Assembly: GCA_963519845.1 (NCBI GenBank)
Contig: CAUQNX010000010.1
Coordinates: forward strand, 1-64,000
From: Moellerella sp963519845
Lineage (GTDB): Bacteria; Pseudomonadota; Gammaproteobacteria; Enterobacterales; Enterobacteriaceae
Direction of reading: 5' to 3'
Length of the DNA: 64,000 bases
Shown: positions 38,042 to 47,298 of the stretch, one piece after another
How positions within the stretch are numbered: the stretch's first letter is position 1
Layout: every line of letters begins with the position of its first letter
Notes under the pieces: model-generated
Seen by the model: the letters and a program-made list of their open reading frames with translations, nothing else
Told to the model about the DNA's origin: nothing
Databases searched by the model: none
Program-made: the position numbers and the translations under genes

Positions 38042-38782
38042 ATGAGTAGCAACAAAAAATGGAAAGAAGAGATCAATAAAGCAGTGAGTGATACGGCGTG
38101 GAGTCGATGGGATTGTGAAATTCTTGCTGCGGTTAAAGAATATAATCATCATTTAAGCAGTACGCCCAACTATATTCTATTAGACTGGCGGGTGATTAAA
38201 GCCATGTTATGGATCGAAAGTGGTGCTAATCATAGTGATTGGGCGACTAAACCCATGCAAATTGCTACTCTGGGTGAATCAGGGCTTAATAAATTATTGT
38301 CAGGTAAAGATGGCGGCGAGTTAATTATGCCGCCACTTCTGCAAAAGAAATTAACTAGTGCCTTAGCCACCAGCCATGGCACCTATAATATTAAAGCTGG
38401 AATTGGCTATTTATTAATGCGTATGGCCTATTTTGAACAAAAAAATGTTATCGACAAGGATGATAGCCGTATCAAAGAGTTGATCATCGAGAAAAGCGAT
38501 TCACTGCATAAACTAGCTAAAAAACACTCTACAACAGTAGATACTTTAAAGCAGATGAATGCTAATACCGAGATATTACGTCCCGGCACTAAACTACGCT
38601 ATCGTAAATCAGCTAAACAAAAAGTGATTGCAGGATGGCGACAAATATCACCAACATCTATCGCACAGAAATATAATAGTAATGGTGACCCTCTCTATAA
38701 AGATAAATTAGATTATGCGCTCTCTTATGTTGAACTGGCTAAAAATGCAGAATCAGCAACAATCGAAACGGCAAATGCATAA
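38042..38782 (+). CDS. SLT-type lytic transglycosylase-like protein with LysM motif
   Basis: A 246-residue protein. An SLT-like region (about residues 45-130) has the catalytic-type Glu59 in MLWIESGA, a PMQIA segment like the GLMQ motif, and an NIKAGIGYLLMRM helix. A LysM-like segment follows (about 145-185, SDSLHKLAKKHSTTVDTLKQMN ends with a GTKLRYR strand; only short parts quoted). There is no signal peptide. It suggests peptidoglycan binding and cleavage but lacks an obvious export route. Similar architectures occur as type VI secretion cargo and phage lysins. No secretion genes are nearby. It is inserted between suhB and hcaT, which are neighbours in E. coli. AAGGTAAGGG precedes the start. 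Confidence 0.7.
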   Translation: MSSNKKWKEEINKAVSDTAWSRWDCEILAAVKEYNHHLSSTPNYILLDWRVIKAMLWIESGANHSDWATKPMQIATLGESGLNKLLSGKDGGELIMPPLLQKKLTSALATSHGTYNIKAGIGYLLMRMAYFEQKNVIDKDDSRIKELIIEKSDSLHKLAKKHSTTVDTLKQMNANTEILRPGTKLRYRKSAKQKVIAGWRQISPTSIAQKYNSNGDPLYKDKLDYALSYVELAKNAESATIETANA

Positions 38783-38820
38783 ACCAATAAAAAGCACTAA
38801 CATATTCTGATATCACTTAT

Positions 38821-38859
38821 ATAACCAAGGCCAGAATTACTGACCTTGGTTATATTTTT
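38821..38859 (+). terminator. Terminator of the SLT/LysM gene
   Basis: ATAACCAAGGCCAG and CTGACCTTGGTTAT form a 14-bp stem with one G-U pair and a five-base loop, followed by ATTTTTT. It separates this gene from the convergent hcaT. Confidence 0.9.
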
Positions 38860-38867
38860 TCTAATCT

Positions 38868-40016
38868 TTATTGAGCAACCACTTTAGGGCGAATAAATAG
38901 TGCTGGAACGGCTAATAATGCCATTAAGATAAATACAATTCCGTGGTTGGCAGGCATTCTTTCATAAATAAAGCCGACAATAATAGTCATTACCGCTAAC
39001 GCTCCCCCCATGGCTAGAGCCGAATATACTGCCTGCAAAGGAATAATTTCATGCTCTTTACGTGCACTAATAAAACGCATAGCGGCAAGATGGCAGACGG
39101 TAAAAGTACCACTGTGTAAAATTTGTATCACAATCAACGCTGGCAAAGCGGTAAAGCTACCCATTAATCCCCAACGAATAATACTACTCACCGCAGAAAG
39201 TAGCAGAAGATTACGCGCACTCCAGCGACGGAATAAGCGATAGCTAAAAGTAAAAACTAAAACTTCAGCAACGACGCCTAATGACCATAAATTACCAATC
39301 ACAAAGTCGGAATAACCCGCTTCTTTCCAAAATAGTGAAGCGAAACCATAATAAGCGGCATGTGATCCTTGTATTAAGCTGACACAAACTAAAAATCGCC
39401 ATACTGAATTATCAGCAATCAGTTGTTTAAATGTCACCTTAGGACCGGAATCAACTTTCTTGACGCCAACTGGCATAATGGCTGGCTTTAATAAAGAACT
39501 TAAAAATAGCGCTAATGTACTGATGATCAGCGCAACCATAATTGTCTTATTGCCCCAAACTCCCGACAAATAACCTATTAATGATGAACTGATAATAAAG
39601 GCAATAGAGCCCCAAACCCGTATTTTACCGTAATCAAAAGTAAATTGTTTTTGCCAAGTTCCAGCTAAAGAGTCACCTAATGGCACCATAGGGGCAAAGA
39701 ACATATTAAAGCCAACCATCACCACAAATAACCAAGCCCAATGAGAGCCTAATGAAAAACCGACGGCAAAAATAAAGGTAAGTGCAGCTAATATGCGTAA
39801 AGCAGAAATTAATTTGGCGGGATCTTTTACCGCAGGGGTAATAAATAGCGCACCGACAAAACGGGCACCAAGTCCAACGCCTAATAATATTCCTATCATT
39901 TCTGCATCAATACCTTCGCCCTGTAACCAAACTGACCAGAAAGGCAAGAAAATACCATAAGCAAAAAAGTAGGTGAAATAGTCTATCGCAAGCCAGCGTG
40001 TTGATGGAATTACCAT
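38868..40016 (-). CDS. hcaT: 3-phenylpropionate/aromatic acid MFS transporter HcaT
   Basis: A 12-helix major facilitator of 382 residues matching E. coli HcaT throughout, for example STRWLAIDYFTYFFAYGIFLP at the start and ILHSGTFTVCHLAAMR near the end. In E. coli it is a predicted 3-phenylpropionate permease. The hca dioxygenase genes and regulator are not in this window, so the natural substrate here is open. I use the ATG at 40016, which has GGGGGA upstream. Confidence 0.9.
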   Translation of the reverse strand: MVIPSTRWLAIDYFTYFFAYGIFLPFWSVWLQGEGIDAEMIGILLGVGLGARFVGALFITPAVKDPAKLISALRILAALTFIFAVGFSLGSHWAWLFVVMVGFNMFFAPMVPLGDSLAGTWQKQFTFDYGKIRVWGSIAFIISSSLIGYLSGVWGNKTIMVALIISTLALFLSSLLKPAIMPVGVKKVDSGPKVTFKQLIADNSVWRFLVCVSLIQGSHAAYYGFASLFWKEAGYSDFVIGNLWSLGVVAEVLVFTFSYRLFRRWSARNLLLLSAVSSIIRWGLMGSFTALPALIVIQILHSGTFTVCHLAAMRFISARKEHEIIPLQAVYSALAMGGALAVMTIIVGFIYERMPANHGIVFILMALLAVPALFIRPKVVAQ

Positions 40017-40043
40017 CAGTTCCCCCATTTTTTCAATGCAAAA

Positions 40044-40083
40044 AACCCGCTTGATACGTATCAGACCGTATCTAAGCGGGTTT
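40044..40083 (-). terminator. Intrinsic terminator of glyA
   Basis: On the minus strand AAACCCGCTT and AAGCGGGTTT form a 10-bp stem followed by TTT, with an inner palindrome (GATACG...CGTATC) in the loop. It lies 26 bases after the glyA stop and just before hcaT. Confidence 0.9.
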
Positions 40084-40108
40084 AATATAACAACAAATCT
40101 ATTTTACA

Positions 40109-41362
40109 TTACGCGTAAACTGGATATTTCGCACAAATGTTCAATACTTTTTGCTTGATACGCTCAATTGTTGCTTCATCATTGATATTATCTAAAATAT
40201 CGCATATCCAACCAGCTAATTCACTTGAGTCCGCTTCAGTAAAGCCACGACGAGTAATTGCAGGTGAACCCATACGAACACCAGAAGTAACAAATGGACT
40301 TTTTGGATCGTTTGGCACACTGTTTTTGTTAACGGTAATATTTGCGCGACCTAATGCTGCATCGGCATCTTTACCAGTAATATTTTTATCGACTAAATCC
40401 ACTAAAAATAGGTGGTTTTCAGTGCCATTAGAGACAATTTTATAGCCGCGTTGTTGGAAAACCGCAACCATAGCTTTAGCATTTTTAGCAACTTGTTGTT
40501 GATAAATTTTAAATTCTGGCTCCATCGCTTCTTTTAATGCAACCGCTTTACCCGCGATAACGTGCATTAAAGGACCGCCCTGACAACCTGGGAATACCGA
40601 TGAATTCAATCTCTTATACAGATCTTCATCGCCACCTTTAGCCAAGATCAAACCGCCACGAGGGCCTGCTAAAGTTTTGTGTGTGGTTGTCGTTACCACG
40701 TGAGCATGAGGAACTGGGTTAGGATAAACATCCGCCGCGATCAAGCCGGCAACGTGTGCCATATCGACAAACAAGTAAGCACCGATGCTGTCTGCGATTT
40801 CGCGCATTTTAGCCCAGTCAACCAGACCTGAATAAGCCGAGAAACCACCGATAATCATTTTGGGTTTATGTTTCTGTGCTTGAGCCGCGATATCTTCATA
40901 ATCGATTTTACCGCTCTCATCAATACCGTAAGGCACTATATTGTAGAGTTTACCGGAGAAGTTAACTGGGGAACCGTGAGTTAAGTGACCGCCTTGCGCA
41001 AGATTCATACCAAGAACAGTGTCGCCCGGCTGAAGTAGTGCCATATAGACAGCAGCATTGGCTTGAGAGCCTGAGTGTGGCTGTACGTTAGCATAGTCAG
41101 CACCGAACAGCGCTTTAGCACGATCAATGGCTAATTGCTCGACCACATCAACAAATTCACAACCGCCATAATAACGTTTGCCCGGATAGCCTTCTGCATA
41201 TTTGTTTGTTAGCTGAGAGCCTTGAGCTTGCATTACTCTTGGACTGGTATAGTTTTCGGAGGCAATCAGTTCAATATGCTCTTCTTGACGCTGAACTTCT
41301 TGTTCCATTGCTTCCCACAGTTGTGGATCGTAATCTGCAATATTCATTTCACGCTTTAACAT
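40109..41362 (-). CDS. glyA: Serine hydroxymethyltransferase
   Basis: A PLP enzyme that interconverts serine and glycine and loads tetrahydrofolate with one-carbon units. The PLP lysine is in VTTTTHKTLAGPRGG (about residue 229). The start MLKREMNIADYD (41362) has an AGGAGA ribosome site and gives 417 residues, as in E. coli. A longer frame from 41389 is not homologous. It is divergent from hmp with a shared 375 bp control region. Confidence 0.98.
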   Translation of the reverse strand: MLKREMNIADYDPQLWEAMEQEVQRQEEHIELIASENYTSPRVMQAQGSQLTNKYAEGYPGKRYYGGCEFVDVVEQLAIDRAKALFGADYANVQPHSGSQANAAVYMALLQPGDTVLGMNLAQGGHLTHGSPVNFSGKLYNIVPYGIDESGKIDYEDIAAQAQKHKPKMIIGGFSAYSGLVDWAKMREIADSIGAYLFVDMAHVAGLIAADVYPNPVPHAHVVTTTTHKTLAGPRGGLILAKGGDEDLYKRLNSSVFPGCQGGPLMHVIAGKAVALKEAMEPEFKIYQQQVAKNAKAMVAVFQQRGYKIVSNGTENHLFLVDLVDKNITGKDADAALGRANITVNKNSVPNDPKSPFVTSGVRMGSPAITRRGFTEADSSELAGWICDILDNINDEATIERIKQKVLNICAKYPVYA

Positions 41363-41399
41363 TCGCTTCTCCTGCCTCAGCCAATACAAAGTAGTCTAT

Positions 41400-41428
41400 T
41401 ATCTAGACTCGAATGATAACAGTGTAAA
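41400..41428 (-). promoter_or_regulatory. Predicted glyA promoter
   Basis: On the minus strand TTTACA (41428-41423) and TAGATA (41405-41400) are separated by 17 bases, about 38 bases upstream of the glyA start. Confidence 0.65.
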
Positions 41429-41467
41429 CTCTTTTGCCTTACGGTGAAAGAGCTAACATTAAAAATT

Positions 41468-41483
41468 GCGCAATCGTTTGCAT
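41468..41483. promoter_or_regulatory. PurR-like operator upstream of glyA
   Basis: GCGCAATCGTTTGCAT matches the PurR box ACGCAAACGTTTGCGT at 13 of 16 positions. It lies about 40 bases upstream of the predicted glyA -35. PurR control of glyA is known in E. coli. Confidence 0.6.
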
Positions 41484-41671
41484 GAGGGACTATTCATGAG
41501 GAGTACTATAATTATTTTCTCATCATATAACTCTGATAAAATCTTATCAATCAATATAACCGGCTGATTACTAGCTTAAAAATATTAGTTAACCTCCTCA
41601 TTATATGCCTAAAATAATTAACGTCGATCACTCTATTTACATCTCCGCATAAACATTATAAATTACATAAT

Positions 41672-41699
41672 AAGTTGCATATTAAATGCATGTTATAAT
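41672..41699 (+). promoter_or_regulatory. NsrR-like operator overlapping the hmp promoter
   Basis: AAGTTGCATAT, a central T, then AAATGCATGTT (41672-41694) forms the 11-1-11 pattern of NsrR sites (AAGATGCYTTT-N-AAATRCATCTT type). It touches an extended -10, TGTTATAAT (41691-41699), 38 bases upstream of the hmp ATG. NsrR repression relieved by nitric oxide is expected. Confidence 0.65.
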
Positions 41700-41737
41700 A
41701 TTTCATCTTAAGGTGAAGAAAACTCAGGAGAACCTGC

Positions 41738-42937
41738 ATGATCGATACTCAAACTATTGCTGTGATCAAGTCAACCATTCCGGCCATCGCAGCAACTGGC
41801 CCTAAACTGACGGCTCACTTTTATGAACGAATGTTTAAACGCCACCCTGAATTAAAAGATATCTTCAATATGAGTCACCAGATAAACGGTGATCAGCGAG
41901 AAGCCCTATTCAACGCCATTTGTGCTTATGCCACCCATATTGAAACGCCTGAAATGCTGATTTCTGCCGTCGAGAAAATCGCCCAAAAACACGCCAGCCT
42001 AAATATAAAACCCGAGCATTATCCTATCGTGGGTGAAAATCTATTGGCGGCGATTGATGAGTTACTTAATCCTGGGCAAGAGGTTCTCGAAGCTTGGGGA
42101 AAAGCCTATGGCGTGCTAGCAAATATATTTATTCAGCGTGAAGCTCAAATTTATGCTGATACCAAGCAGAAAACTGGCGGATGGCAAGGCTTGCGAGAGT
42201 TTAAAGTGATTAAAAAAATCACGCGAAGTGATCTTATCACTAGCTTTGAATTCTGTCCTGTCGATGGTAAACCCGTGGCTGAATATTTACCGGGTCAATA
42301 TTTAACTATTTATATCAATGATAACAAGTTTGCTAACCAAGAGATCCGCCAATATTCGCTCACAGAAGCGGCCAATGGTCATAGCTATCGAATTGCCGTT
42401 AAGCGAGAACAAGGTGGCGCTGTCTCCAACTATCTACACGATCATCTTCATACTGGTGATCTGGTAAAACTGGCTCCGCCTTATGGTGATTTTTTCCTTG
42501 ATATTAGCCCCAATACGCCAGTGACACTCATTTCAGCGGGCGTCGGTTTAACCCCGATGCTGAGTATGTTGCATCATCTAGTAGCACAACAGCATCAAGC
42601 TAAAATTAACTGGCTGCATGCCGCTGAAAATGGTGCTGTGCATGCTTTCTCAGAAGAGGTAAAAAACTTAGTAGCAAACAGCCAAGAGGCTGAGGCGATT
42701 GTTTGGTATCGTCAACCTGAGGCCAACGACCAATTTGGCGAGGATTATCACTATAGCGGATTGATGGATTTAGCCAGTATTAAACAGAAGGTTACTGAGC
42801 CTGATATGCAGTACTATTTTTGTGGTCCCGTCGGTTTTATGCAATTTATTGGTCGTCAATTGATAGAGATGGGCGTCAATCCTGATAGTATTCACTACGA
42901 ATGCTTTGGACCACACAAAGTGTTAATTAACAATTAA
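41738..42937 (+). CDS. hmp: Flavohemoglobin (nitric oxide dioxygenase)
   Basis: It detoxifies nitric oxide to nitrate using oxygen and NAD(P)H. The N-terminal globin domain (about 1-140) has the proximal heme His in KPEHYPIVGENLL. The FAD-binding domain has RQYSLTEAANG and the NAD domain has ISAGVGLTPMLSML and YYFCGPVGFM. Length is 399 residues. A strong CAGGAGA precedes the ATG. It is divergent from glyA, the conserved enterobacterial arrangement. Confidence 0.97.
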   Translation: MIDTQTIAVIKSTIPAIAATGPKLTAHFYERMFKRHPELKDIFNMSHQINGDQREALFNAICAYATHIETPEMLISAVEKIAQKHASLNIKPEHYPIVGENLLAAIDELLNPGQEVLEAWGKAYGVLANIFIQREAQIYADTKQKTGGWQGLREFKVIKKITRSDLITSFEFCPVDGKPVAEYLPGQYLTIYINDNKFANQEIRQYSLTEAANGHSYRIAVKREQGGAVSNYLHDHLHTGDLVKLAPPYGDFFLDISPNTPVTLISAGVGLTPMLSMLHHLVAQQHQAKINWLHAAENGAVHAFSEEVKNLVANSQEAEAIVWYRQPEANDQFGEDYHYSGLMDLASIKQKVTEPDMQYYFCGPVGFMQFIGRQLIEMGVNPDSIHYECFGPHKVLINN

Positions 42938-42950
42938 TTCATCTCTTATT

Positions 42951-43023
42951 TGCGGTAACGGAAAGTCAGTAAAAACACGATTCCATCCCATTCCTGTGTT
43001 TTTATTCCGTTACCGCATCTTTT
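42951..43023 (+). terminator. Long hairpin terminator of hmp
   Basis: GCGGTAACGGAA pairs with the distant TTCCGTTACCGC, and inside this TAAAAACAC pairs with GTGTTTTTA. The structure ends in ATCTTTTTA. It begins 14 bases after the hmp stop. Confidence 0.85.
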
Positions 43024-43062
43024 TAATCGATTCGAAACTAATCCCAGTTTATTGCATCGATA

Positions 43063-43401
43063 TCAAATCGCTTCTTCATCCTGTTCACCAGTACGAATAC
43101 GAACAACACGAGCCACATCAAAAACAAAGATTTTACCGTCACCGATTTTTCCGGTTTGCGCTGTTTGCATAATAGTTTCAACACAACTTTCGACGATATC
43201 GTCAGGAACCACAATTTCGATTTTTACTTTTGGTAAGAAATCGACCATATATTCAGCGCCACGATAAAGCTCAGTATGGCCTTTCTGACGACCAAAACCT
43301 TTTACTTCGGTTACCGTCATTCCGGTGATCCCCACTTCTGCCAAGGCTTCACGGACATCATCTAATTTAAAGGGTTTAATAATTGCATCAATTTTTTTCA
43401 T
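43063..43401 (-). CDS. glnB: Nitrogen regulatory protein P-II (GlnB)
   Basis: A trimeric signal protein that senses 2-oxoglutarate, ATP/ADP and, through uridylylation, glutamine. It controls NtrB and glutamine synthetase adenylylation. The uridylylated tyrosine is Tyr51 in ELYRGAEYMVDFLPK. The C-terminal signature TGKIGDGKIFVF is intact. Length is 112 residues, identical to E. coli. It lies 12 bp after nadE and is likely cotranscribed with it. Confidence 0.98.
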   Translation of the reverse strand: MKKIDAIIKPFKLDDVREALAEVGITGMTVTEVKGFGRQKGHTELYRGAEYMVDFLPKVKIEIVVPDDIVESCVETIMQTAQTGKIGDGKIFVFDVARVVRIRTGEQDEEAI

Positions 43402-43413
43402 AAACCAATCCTG

Positions 43414-45036
43414 TTATGACCAATTTTTACGGCCAAAGCCTGAGGTTATAGGATAACGACGGTCTTTACCGAAACTACGTGCCGTAATTCGAGGCCCAAC
43501 AGGCGCTTGACGGCGTTTATATTCATTAATATCAACTAAGCGGATCACTTTATGCACGATCGCAGGATCAAATCCAGCAGCGATCAATTGCGCGACTGAC
43601 ATATCTTTCTCAACATAACCCTCAAGAAGCGCATCGAGAATATCGTAAGGAGGCAAACTATCTTGATCTAACTGACCTGGGGCTAATTCAGCAGAAGGTG
43701 GGCGATCTATAACCCTTTGTGGTATAGCGGGTGAAATCGTATTGCGATAGTTAGCTAATTGAAAAACCACGGTTTTAGGGATATCTTTCAGTGCATTGAA
43801 TCCACCCGCCATATCACCATAGAGTGTGGAATAGCCGACGGCAGACTCACTTTTATTGCTAGTGGTTAACACCAGTCTGCGGCGCTTATTAGACATCGCC
43901 ATTAAGATCACTGCACGACAACGCGCTTGCAGATTCTCTTCGGTGGTGTCAACTTGCGTATTGGCAAACATGGGTTCAAGTTGAGCCATAAAAGCATCAA
44001 ACATAGGTTCGATAGAGACAATATCAAACTCAATCCCGAGCATTTCCGCTTGTTCTTTAGCATCATGAATACTGATTTCCGCAGTATAACGAAAAGGCAT
44101 CATGACCGCTTGAACTCGCTCTTTACCTATGGCATCAGCGGCAATTGCCACGGTTAAGCCCGAATCAATTCCCCCCGATAGACCTAAGATAGCGCCACTA
44201 AAACCATTTTTATTAATATAGTCACGTGTCGCCAGTACCAATGCTTGATAAACCTGAGCAATAGGAGAAAGCACTGGCGCAGGATCGATCATAGGAACAA
44301 CTTCTAGTTCGTTTAAAGTACAGAGGGTAATTTGCTCATCAAAAGCGGCCAGTCGATGAGTTATCTCGCCCGTCTGATCAAACACTTTAGAACAACCATC
44401 AAAAATCAGCTCATCTTGCCCACCCACTTGATTGAGGTAAACGATAGGCAGTTGAGTACGCTGGCAGTGTGATTTCAACAAGTGATCACGAATATGGGGC
44501 TTCTCGCGGTTATAAGGCGAAGCATTGATGGTCAATAATATTTCTGCACCCGCCTGTTTTACCGCATCAACGGGCGCATCAAACCAGATATCTTCACAAA
44601 TCAGCACACCTAAACGATAACCTTTAAAATCAATAACACAAGTATCATTTGCTGGCGTGAAATAGCGTAACTCATCAAAAACACCATAATTGGGTAATTG
44701 CTGTTTGAAATAACGTGCTTTTAGTTCGCCCTGCCAGAAAAAAGAGAGCGCATTATAGATAACGCCTGCTTCTTTCCATGGATGACCAACTAACACTGCA
44801 GTCTGTTCACTCGCCTGTTGTAAAAGTGCCAATTGCTGATCACAACGCTGGTAGAGATCCTCGCGAAAGAGCAGATCTTCCGGCGAATAACCCGTTAACG
44901 CCAGCTCAGAAAAGATCACTAAATCTGCGCGATCGCACTGCTCCTGAATCGTTTGCAACATACGTTTGGCGTTGCCTTCAATATCACCTACAACCCAATT
45001 TAATTGGGCCAATGCGATGTTAAGCTTGCGGCTCAT
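43414..45036 (-). CDS. nadE: Glutamine-dependent NAD+ synthetase
   Basis: A two-domain enzyme of 540 residues, unlike the 275-residue ammonia-dependent E. coli NadE. The N-terminal nitrilase-like glutaminase has the Glu-Lys-Cys triad in FSELALTGY, FKQQLPNYGVFDE and GVLICEDIWF. The C-terminal synthetase has the ATP pyrophosphatase loop LGLSGGIDSGLT (about residues 285-296). It makes NAD from deamido-NAD. Pairing with glnB is notable because PII proteins are reported to regulate this NadE class in other proteobacteria. Confidence 0.95.
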   Translation of the reverse strand: MSRKLNIALAQLNWVVGDIEGNAKRMLQTIQEQCDRADLVIFSELALTGYSPEDLLFREDLYQRCDQQLALLQQASEQTAVLVGHPWKEAGVIYNALSFFWQGELKARYFKQQLPNYGVFDELRYFTPANDTCVIDFKGYRLGVLICEDIWFDAPVDAVKQAGAEILLTINASPYNREKPHIRDHLLKSHCQRTQLPIVYLNQVGGQDELIFDGCSKVFDQTGEITHRLAAFDEQITLCTLNELEVVPMIDPAPVLSPIAQVYQALVLATRDYINKNGFSGAILGLSGGIDSGLTVAIAADAIGKERVQAVMMPFRYTAEISIHDAKEQAEMLGIEFDIVSIEPMFDAFMAQLEPMFANTQVDTTEENLQARCRAVILMAMSNKRRRLVLTTSNKSESAVGYSTLYGDMAGGFNALKDIPKTVVFQLANYRNTISPAIPQRVIDRPPSAELAPGQLDQDSLPPYDILDALLEGYVEKDMSVAQLIAAGFDPAIVHKVIRLVDINEYKRRQAPVGPRITARSFGKDRRYPITSGFGRKNWS

Positions 45037-45107
45037 AAGGTCTTTATTCTCCCAGCAGGTTTTATGAATATAATGACAGTGTAAAAATGTGGCTTATAAT
45101 TAGATGA

Positions 45108-46448
45108 TTACTCTTTAAAATCATTTGCATCGAGTTCATGTCGGCTGAGTAATTTATAAAACTCAGTTCGGTTTCGTCCCGCCATTCTCGCCGCTTGGGT
45201 GACATTGCCTTTGGTCATTTGCAATAATTTACGCAGATAATTTAACTCGAACTGGTTGCGCGCTTCGACAAACGTTGGAAGAGCGGTATTTTCTCCCTGT
45301 AAAGCTTGAGAAACCAGCGTTTCACTAATCACCGGAGAGGTGGTAAGTGCAACACATTGCTCAATCACGTTAACCAATTGACGCACATTACCGGGCCAAG
45401 TTGCCGTCATCAGGCATTTCATCGCATCCGTGGAAAAACTTCTGACAAAGGGTTTATGACGGATAGCAGATTCACGTAACAGATGATTGGCCAGCAAGGG
45501 AATATCTTCAGATCGCTCATTAAGCGCCGGAATGCGCAGACCAACAACATTTAAACGATAGAAGAGATCTTCACGAAACTCTTTCTTCTCCATCGCCTTA
45601 GGTAGATCTCTATGGGTGGCGGAAATAATCCGCACATCAATATCTACATCGCGATTACTGCCTAATGGCCGAACTTTTCGCTCTTGCAGTACGCGTAATA
45701 ATTTGACCTGTAGCGGCAAGGGCATATCGCCGATCTCATCCAAAAACAGAGTGCCACCTTGAGCGGCAAAGAATAGCCCATCTCGGCTACTGACCGCGCC
45801 GGTAAAAGCACCTTTTGCGTGGCCAAATAATTCAGATTCTAATAATTGCTCTGGTAAAGCACCACAGTTAATAGCGATAAAGGCTTTTTTGGCTCTAGGG
45901 CTAGCACGATGGATCGCCTGGGCAAGTACCTCTTTACCTGTACCACTCTGTCCGTTAATTAACACACTTACATCAGACTGAGCGACCATTTTGGCCTGCT
46001 CCAATAAACGTATCATCAACGGACTGCGAGTAACAATGCTGGTATTCCAGTCATCATCACTCATAGGTACTGCTGATAATTCTAAGGCTTCATCAATAGC
46101 CTTATAGAGTGCATCGCGATCAACGGGTTTAGTTAGAAACCCAAACACCCCCTGCTGCGTCGCTGCCACCGCATCAGGAATTGAGCCATGTGCCGTCAAA
46201 ATAATAACCGGAAGATTAGGATAGAGTTTTTGAATTTCTTCAAATAGCGCCATCCCATCCATTTCATCCATTCGAAGATCACTAATAACCAAATCGATCT
46301 TCTCTTTGGTCAATATTTTTAGTGCTTCCGGCCCACTCTCCGCCGTCACAACACGGAAGCCTTCGCTGGTTAAACGCATACCCAGTAATTTCAGCAAACT
46401 CGGGTCATCATCCACCAATAACAAATTTGCTGATTTACGTGCCGTCAT
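45108..46448 (-). CDS. glrR: Sigma-54-dependent response regulator GlrR
   Basis: An NtrC-type activator of 446 residues. The receiver domain carries the phospho-acceptor Asp57 in LVISDLRMDEMDG. The AAA+ domain has Walker A GQSGTGKE and the sigma-54 contact loop GAFTGA. A Fis-type helix-turn-helix ends the protein (GNVTQAARMAGRNRTEFYKLL region). Its partner kinase is GlrK. It activates the glmY sigma-54 promoter, and matching sites are present at 49364-49476. It is the last gene of glrK-qseG-glrR. Confidence 0.96.
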   Translation of the reverse strand: MTARKSANLLLVDDDPSLLKLLGMRLTSEGFRVVTAESGPEALKILTKEKIDLVISDLRMDEMDGMALFEEIQKLYPNLPVIILTAHGSIPDAVAATQQGVFGFLTKPVDRDALYKAIDEALELSAVPMSDDDWNTSIVTRSPLMIRLLEQAKMVAQSDVSVLINGQSGTGKEVLAQAIHRASPRAKKAFIAINCGALPEQLLESELFGHAKGAFTGAVSSRDGLFFAAQGGTLFLDEIGDMPLPLQVKLLRVLQERKVRPLGSNRDVDIDVRIISATHRDLPKAMEKKEFREDLFYRLNVVGLRIPALNERSEDIPLLANHLLRESAIRHKPFVRSFSTDAMKCLMTATWPGNVRQLVNVIEQCVALTTSPVISETLVSQALQGENTALPTFVEARNQFELNYLRKLLQMTKGNVTQAARMAGRNRTEFYKLLSRHELDANDFKE

Positions 46449-46461
46449 TGCGTTTATCTCC

Positions 46462-47298
46462 TTATTGTTCTTTTGATTGTTCTTTCGGTTGTTCTGTTGG
46501 AACAGTATCAGGTTTTATCTCTGCTACGGGCGTCTCAACCTTGTTTTCACCTGGGTGTTTATCCATATCAGAATCTGTTGAGCTTTGGGTTTGCTTGCGT
46601 GAAGAGAGCTGACGTTCGATATCAGCTAAATTTTCTAATTTACGTGAGGTGTTTTTAAGCTCAAACGCCAAACGGGCATTCTCTTCTTTTAATCGATCTA
46701 ACTTACCATCAGTATCTTGTTGTAATAATTTAAAGCGATTCGACATTTCAGCCAGATTAATCGATTGCACCTGTCGCTCACGCCACAACTGTAATAATGG
46801 GCGCACTGCCACAGGGAATTGCAAACTATAGAGATTCAAATTATCGACGGTTTTACGTCGTTCAGCCGCTGAAGGATCAGCCGCATTTAACAAAATACTT
46901 TGTTGAAATATTTGCCACCAGTTAGTGGCATCAATCTGGTTGGCGTCCGTACGTGCCTGTTGAGTACTTAAAGGATCAGCACAATCCATCATTCTTAGCC
47001 AATATAATGGATTTTCACGGGCATCTACCTGCTCCATATTCCAGATGCTATCGCAATTAGCGTAACGATAATCGATAACCTTATCATCAGGTAATACAGG
47101 TTGAGTTAAGGCGCTTAAAGGAGACTGCCCATTCGGCGCGACACATCCAACCAACAGCAATGGACATAACAGCAGACTCAAACGTGAGAATAACGGCCTA
47201 TAGATGCGACTATAGCCTTTTAGCTTAACAATGGAGTTAACGCCGACTTGTTGCCAATGGCGAATAGTAAACATAGAGCCGGTGGACCTGTTAATCAT
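46462..47298 (-). CDS. qseG: Outer-membrane lipoprotein QseG
   Basis: A lipoprotein that binds the periplasmic part of GlrK and tunes the GlrK/GlrR system. The lipobox is LLLVGCVAPN (Cys about residue 52). The mature part keeps NPLYWLRMMDCADPL, and a coiled-coil segment (RFKLLQQDTDGKLDRLKEE) leads to a Lys/Glu/Pro-rich tail. The start is uncertain: the first ATG overlaps the glrK stop (TAATG), but this leaves a long N-region before the signal core, so an internal start is possible. Confidence 0.88.
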   Translation of the reverse strand: MINRSTGSMFTIRHWQQVGVNSIVKLKGYSRIYRPLFSRLSLLLCPLLLVGCVAPNGQSPLSALTQPVLPDDKVIDYRYANCDSIWNMEQVDARENPLYWLRMMDCADPLSTQQARTDANQIDATNWWQIFQQSILLNAADPSAAERRKTVDNLNLYSLQFPVAVRPLLQLWRERQVQSINLAEMSNRFKLLQQDTDGKLDRLKEENARLAFELKNTSRKLENLADIERQLSSRKQTQSSTDSDMDKHPGENKVETPVAEIKPDTVPTEQPKEQSKEQ

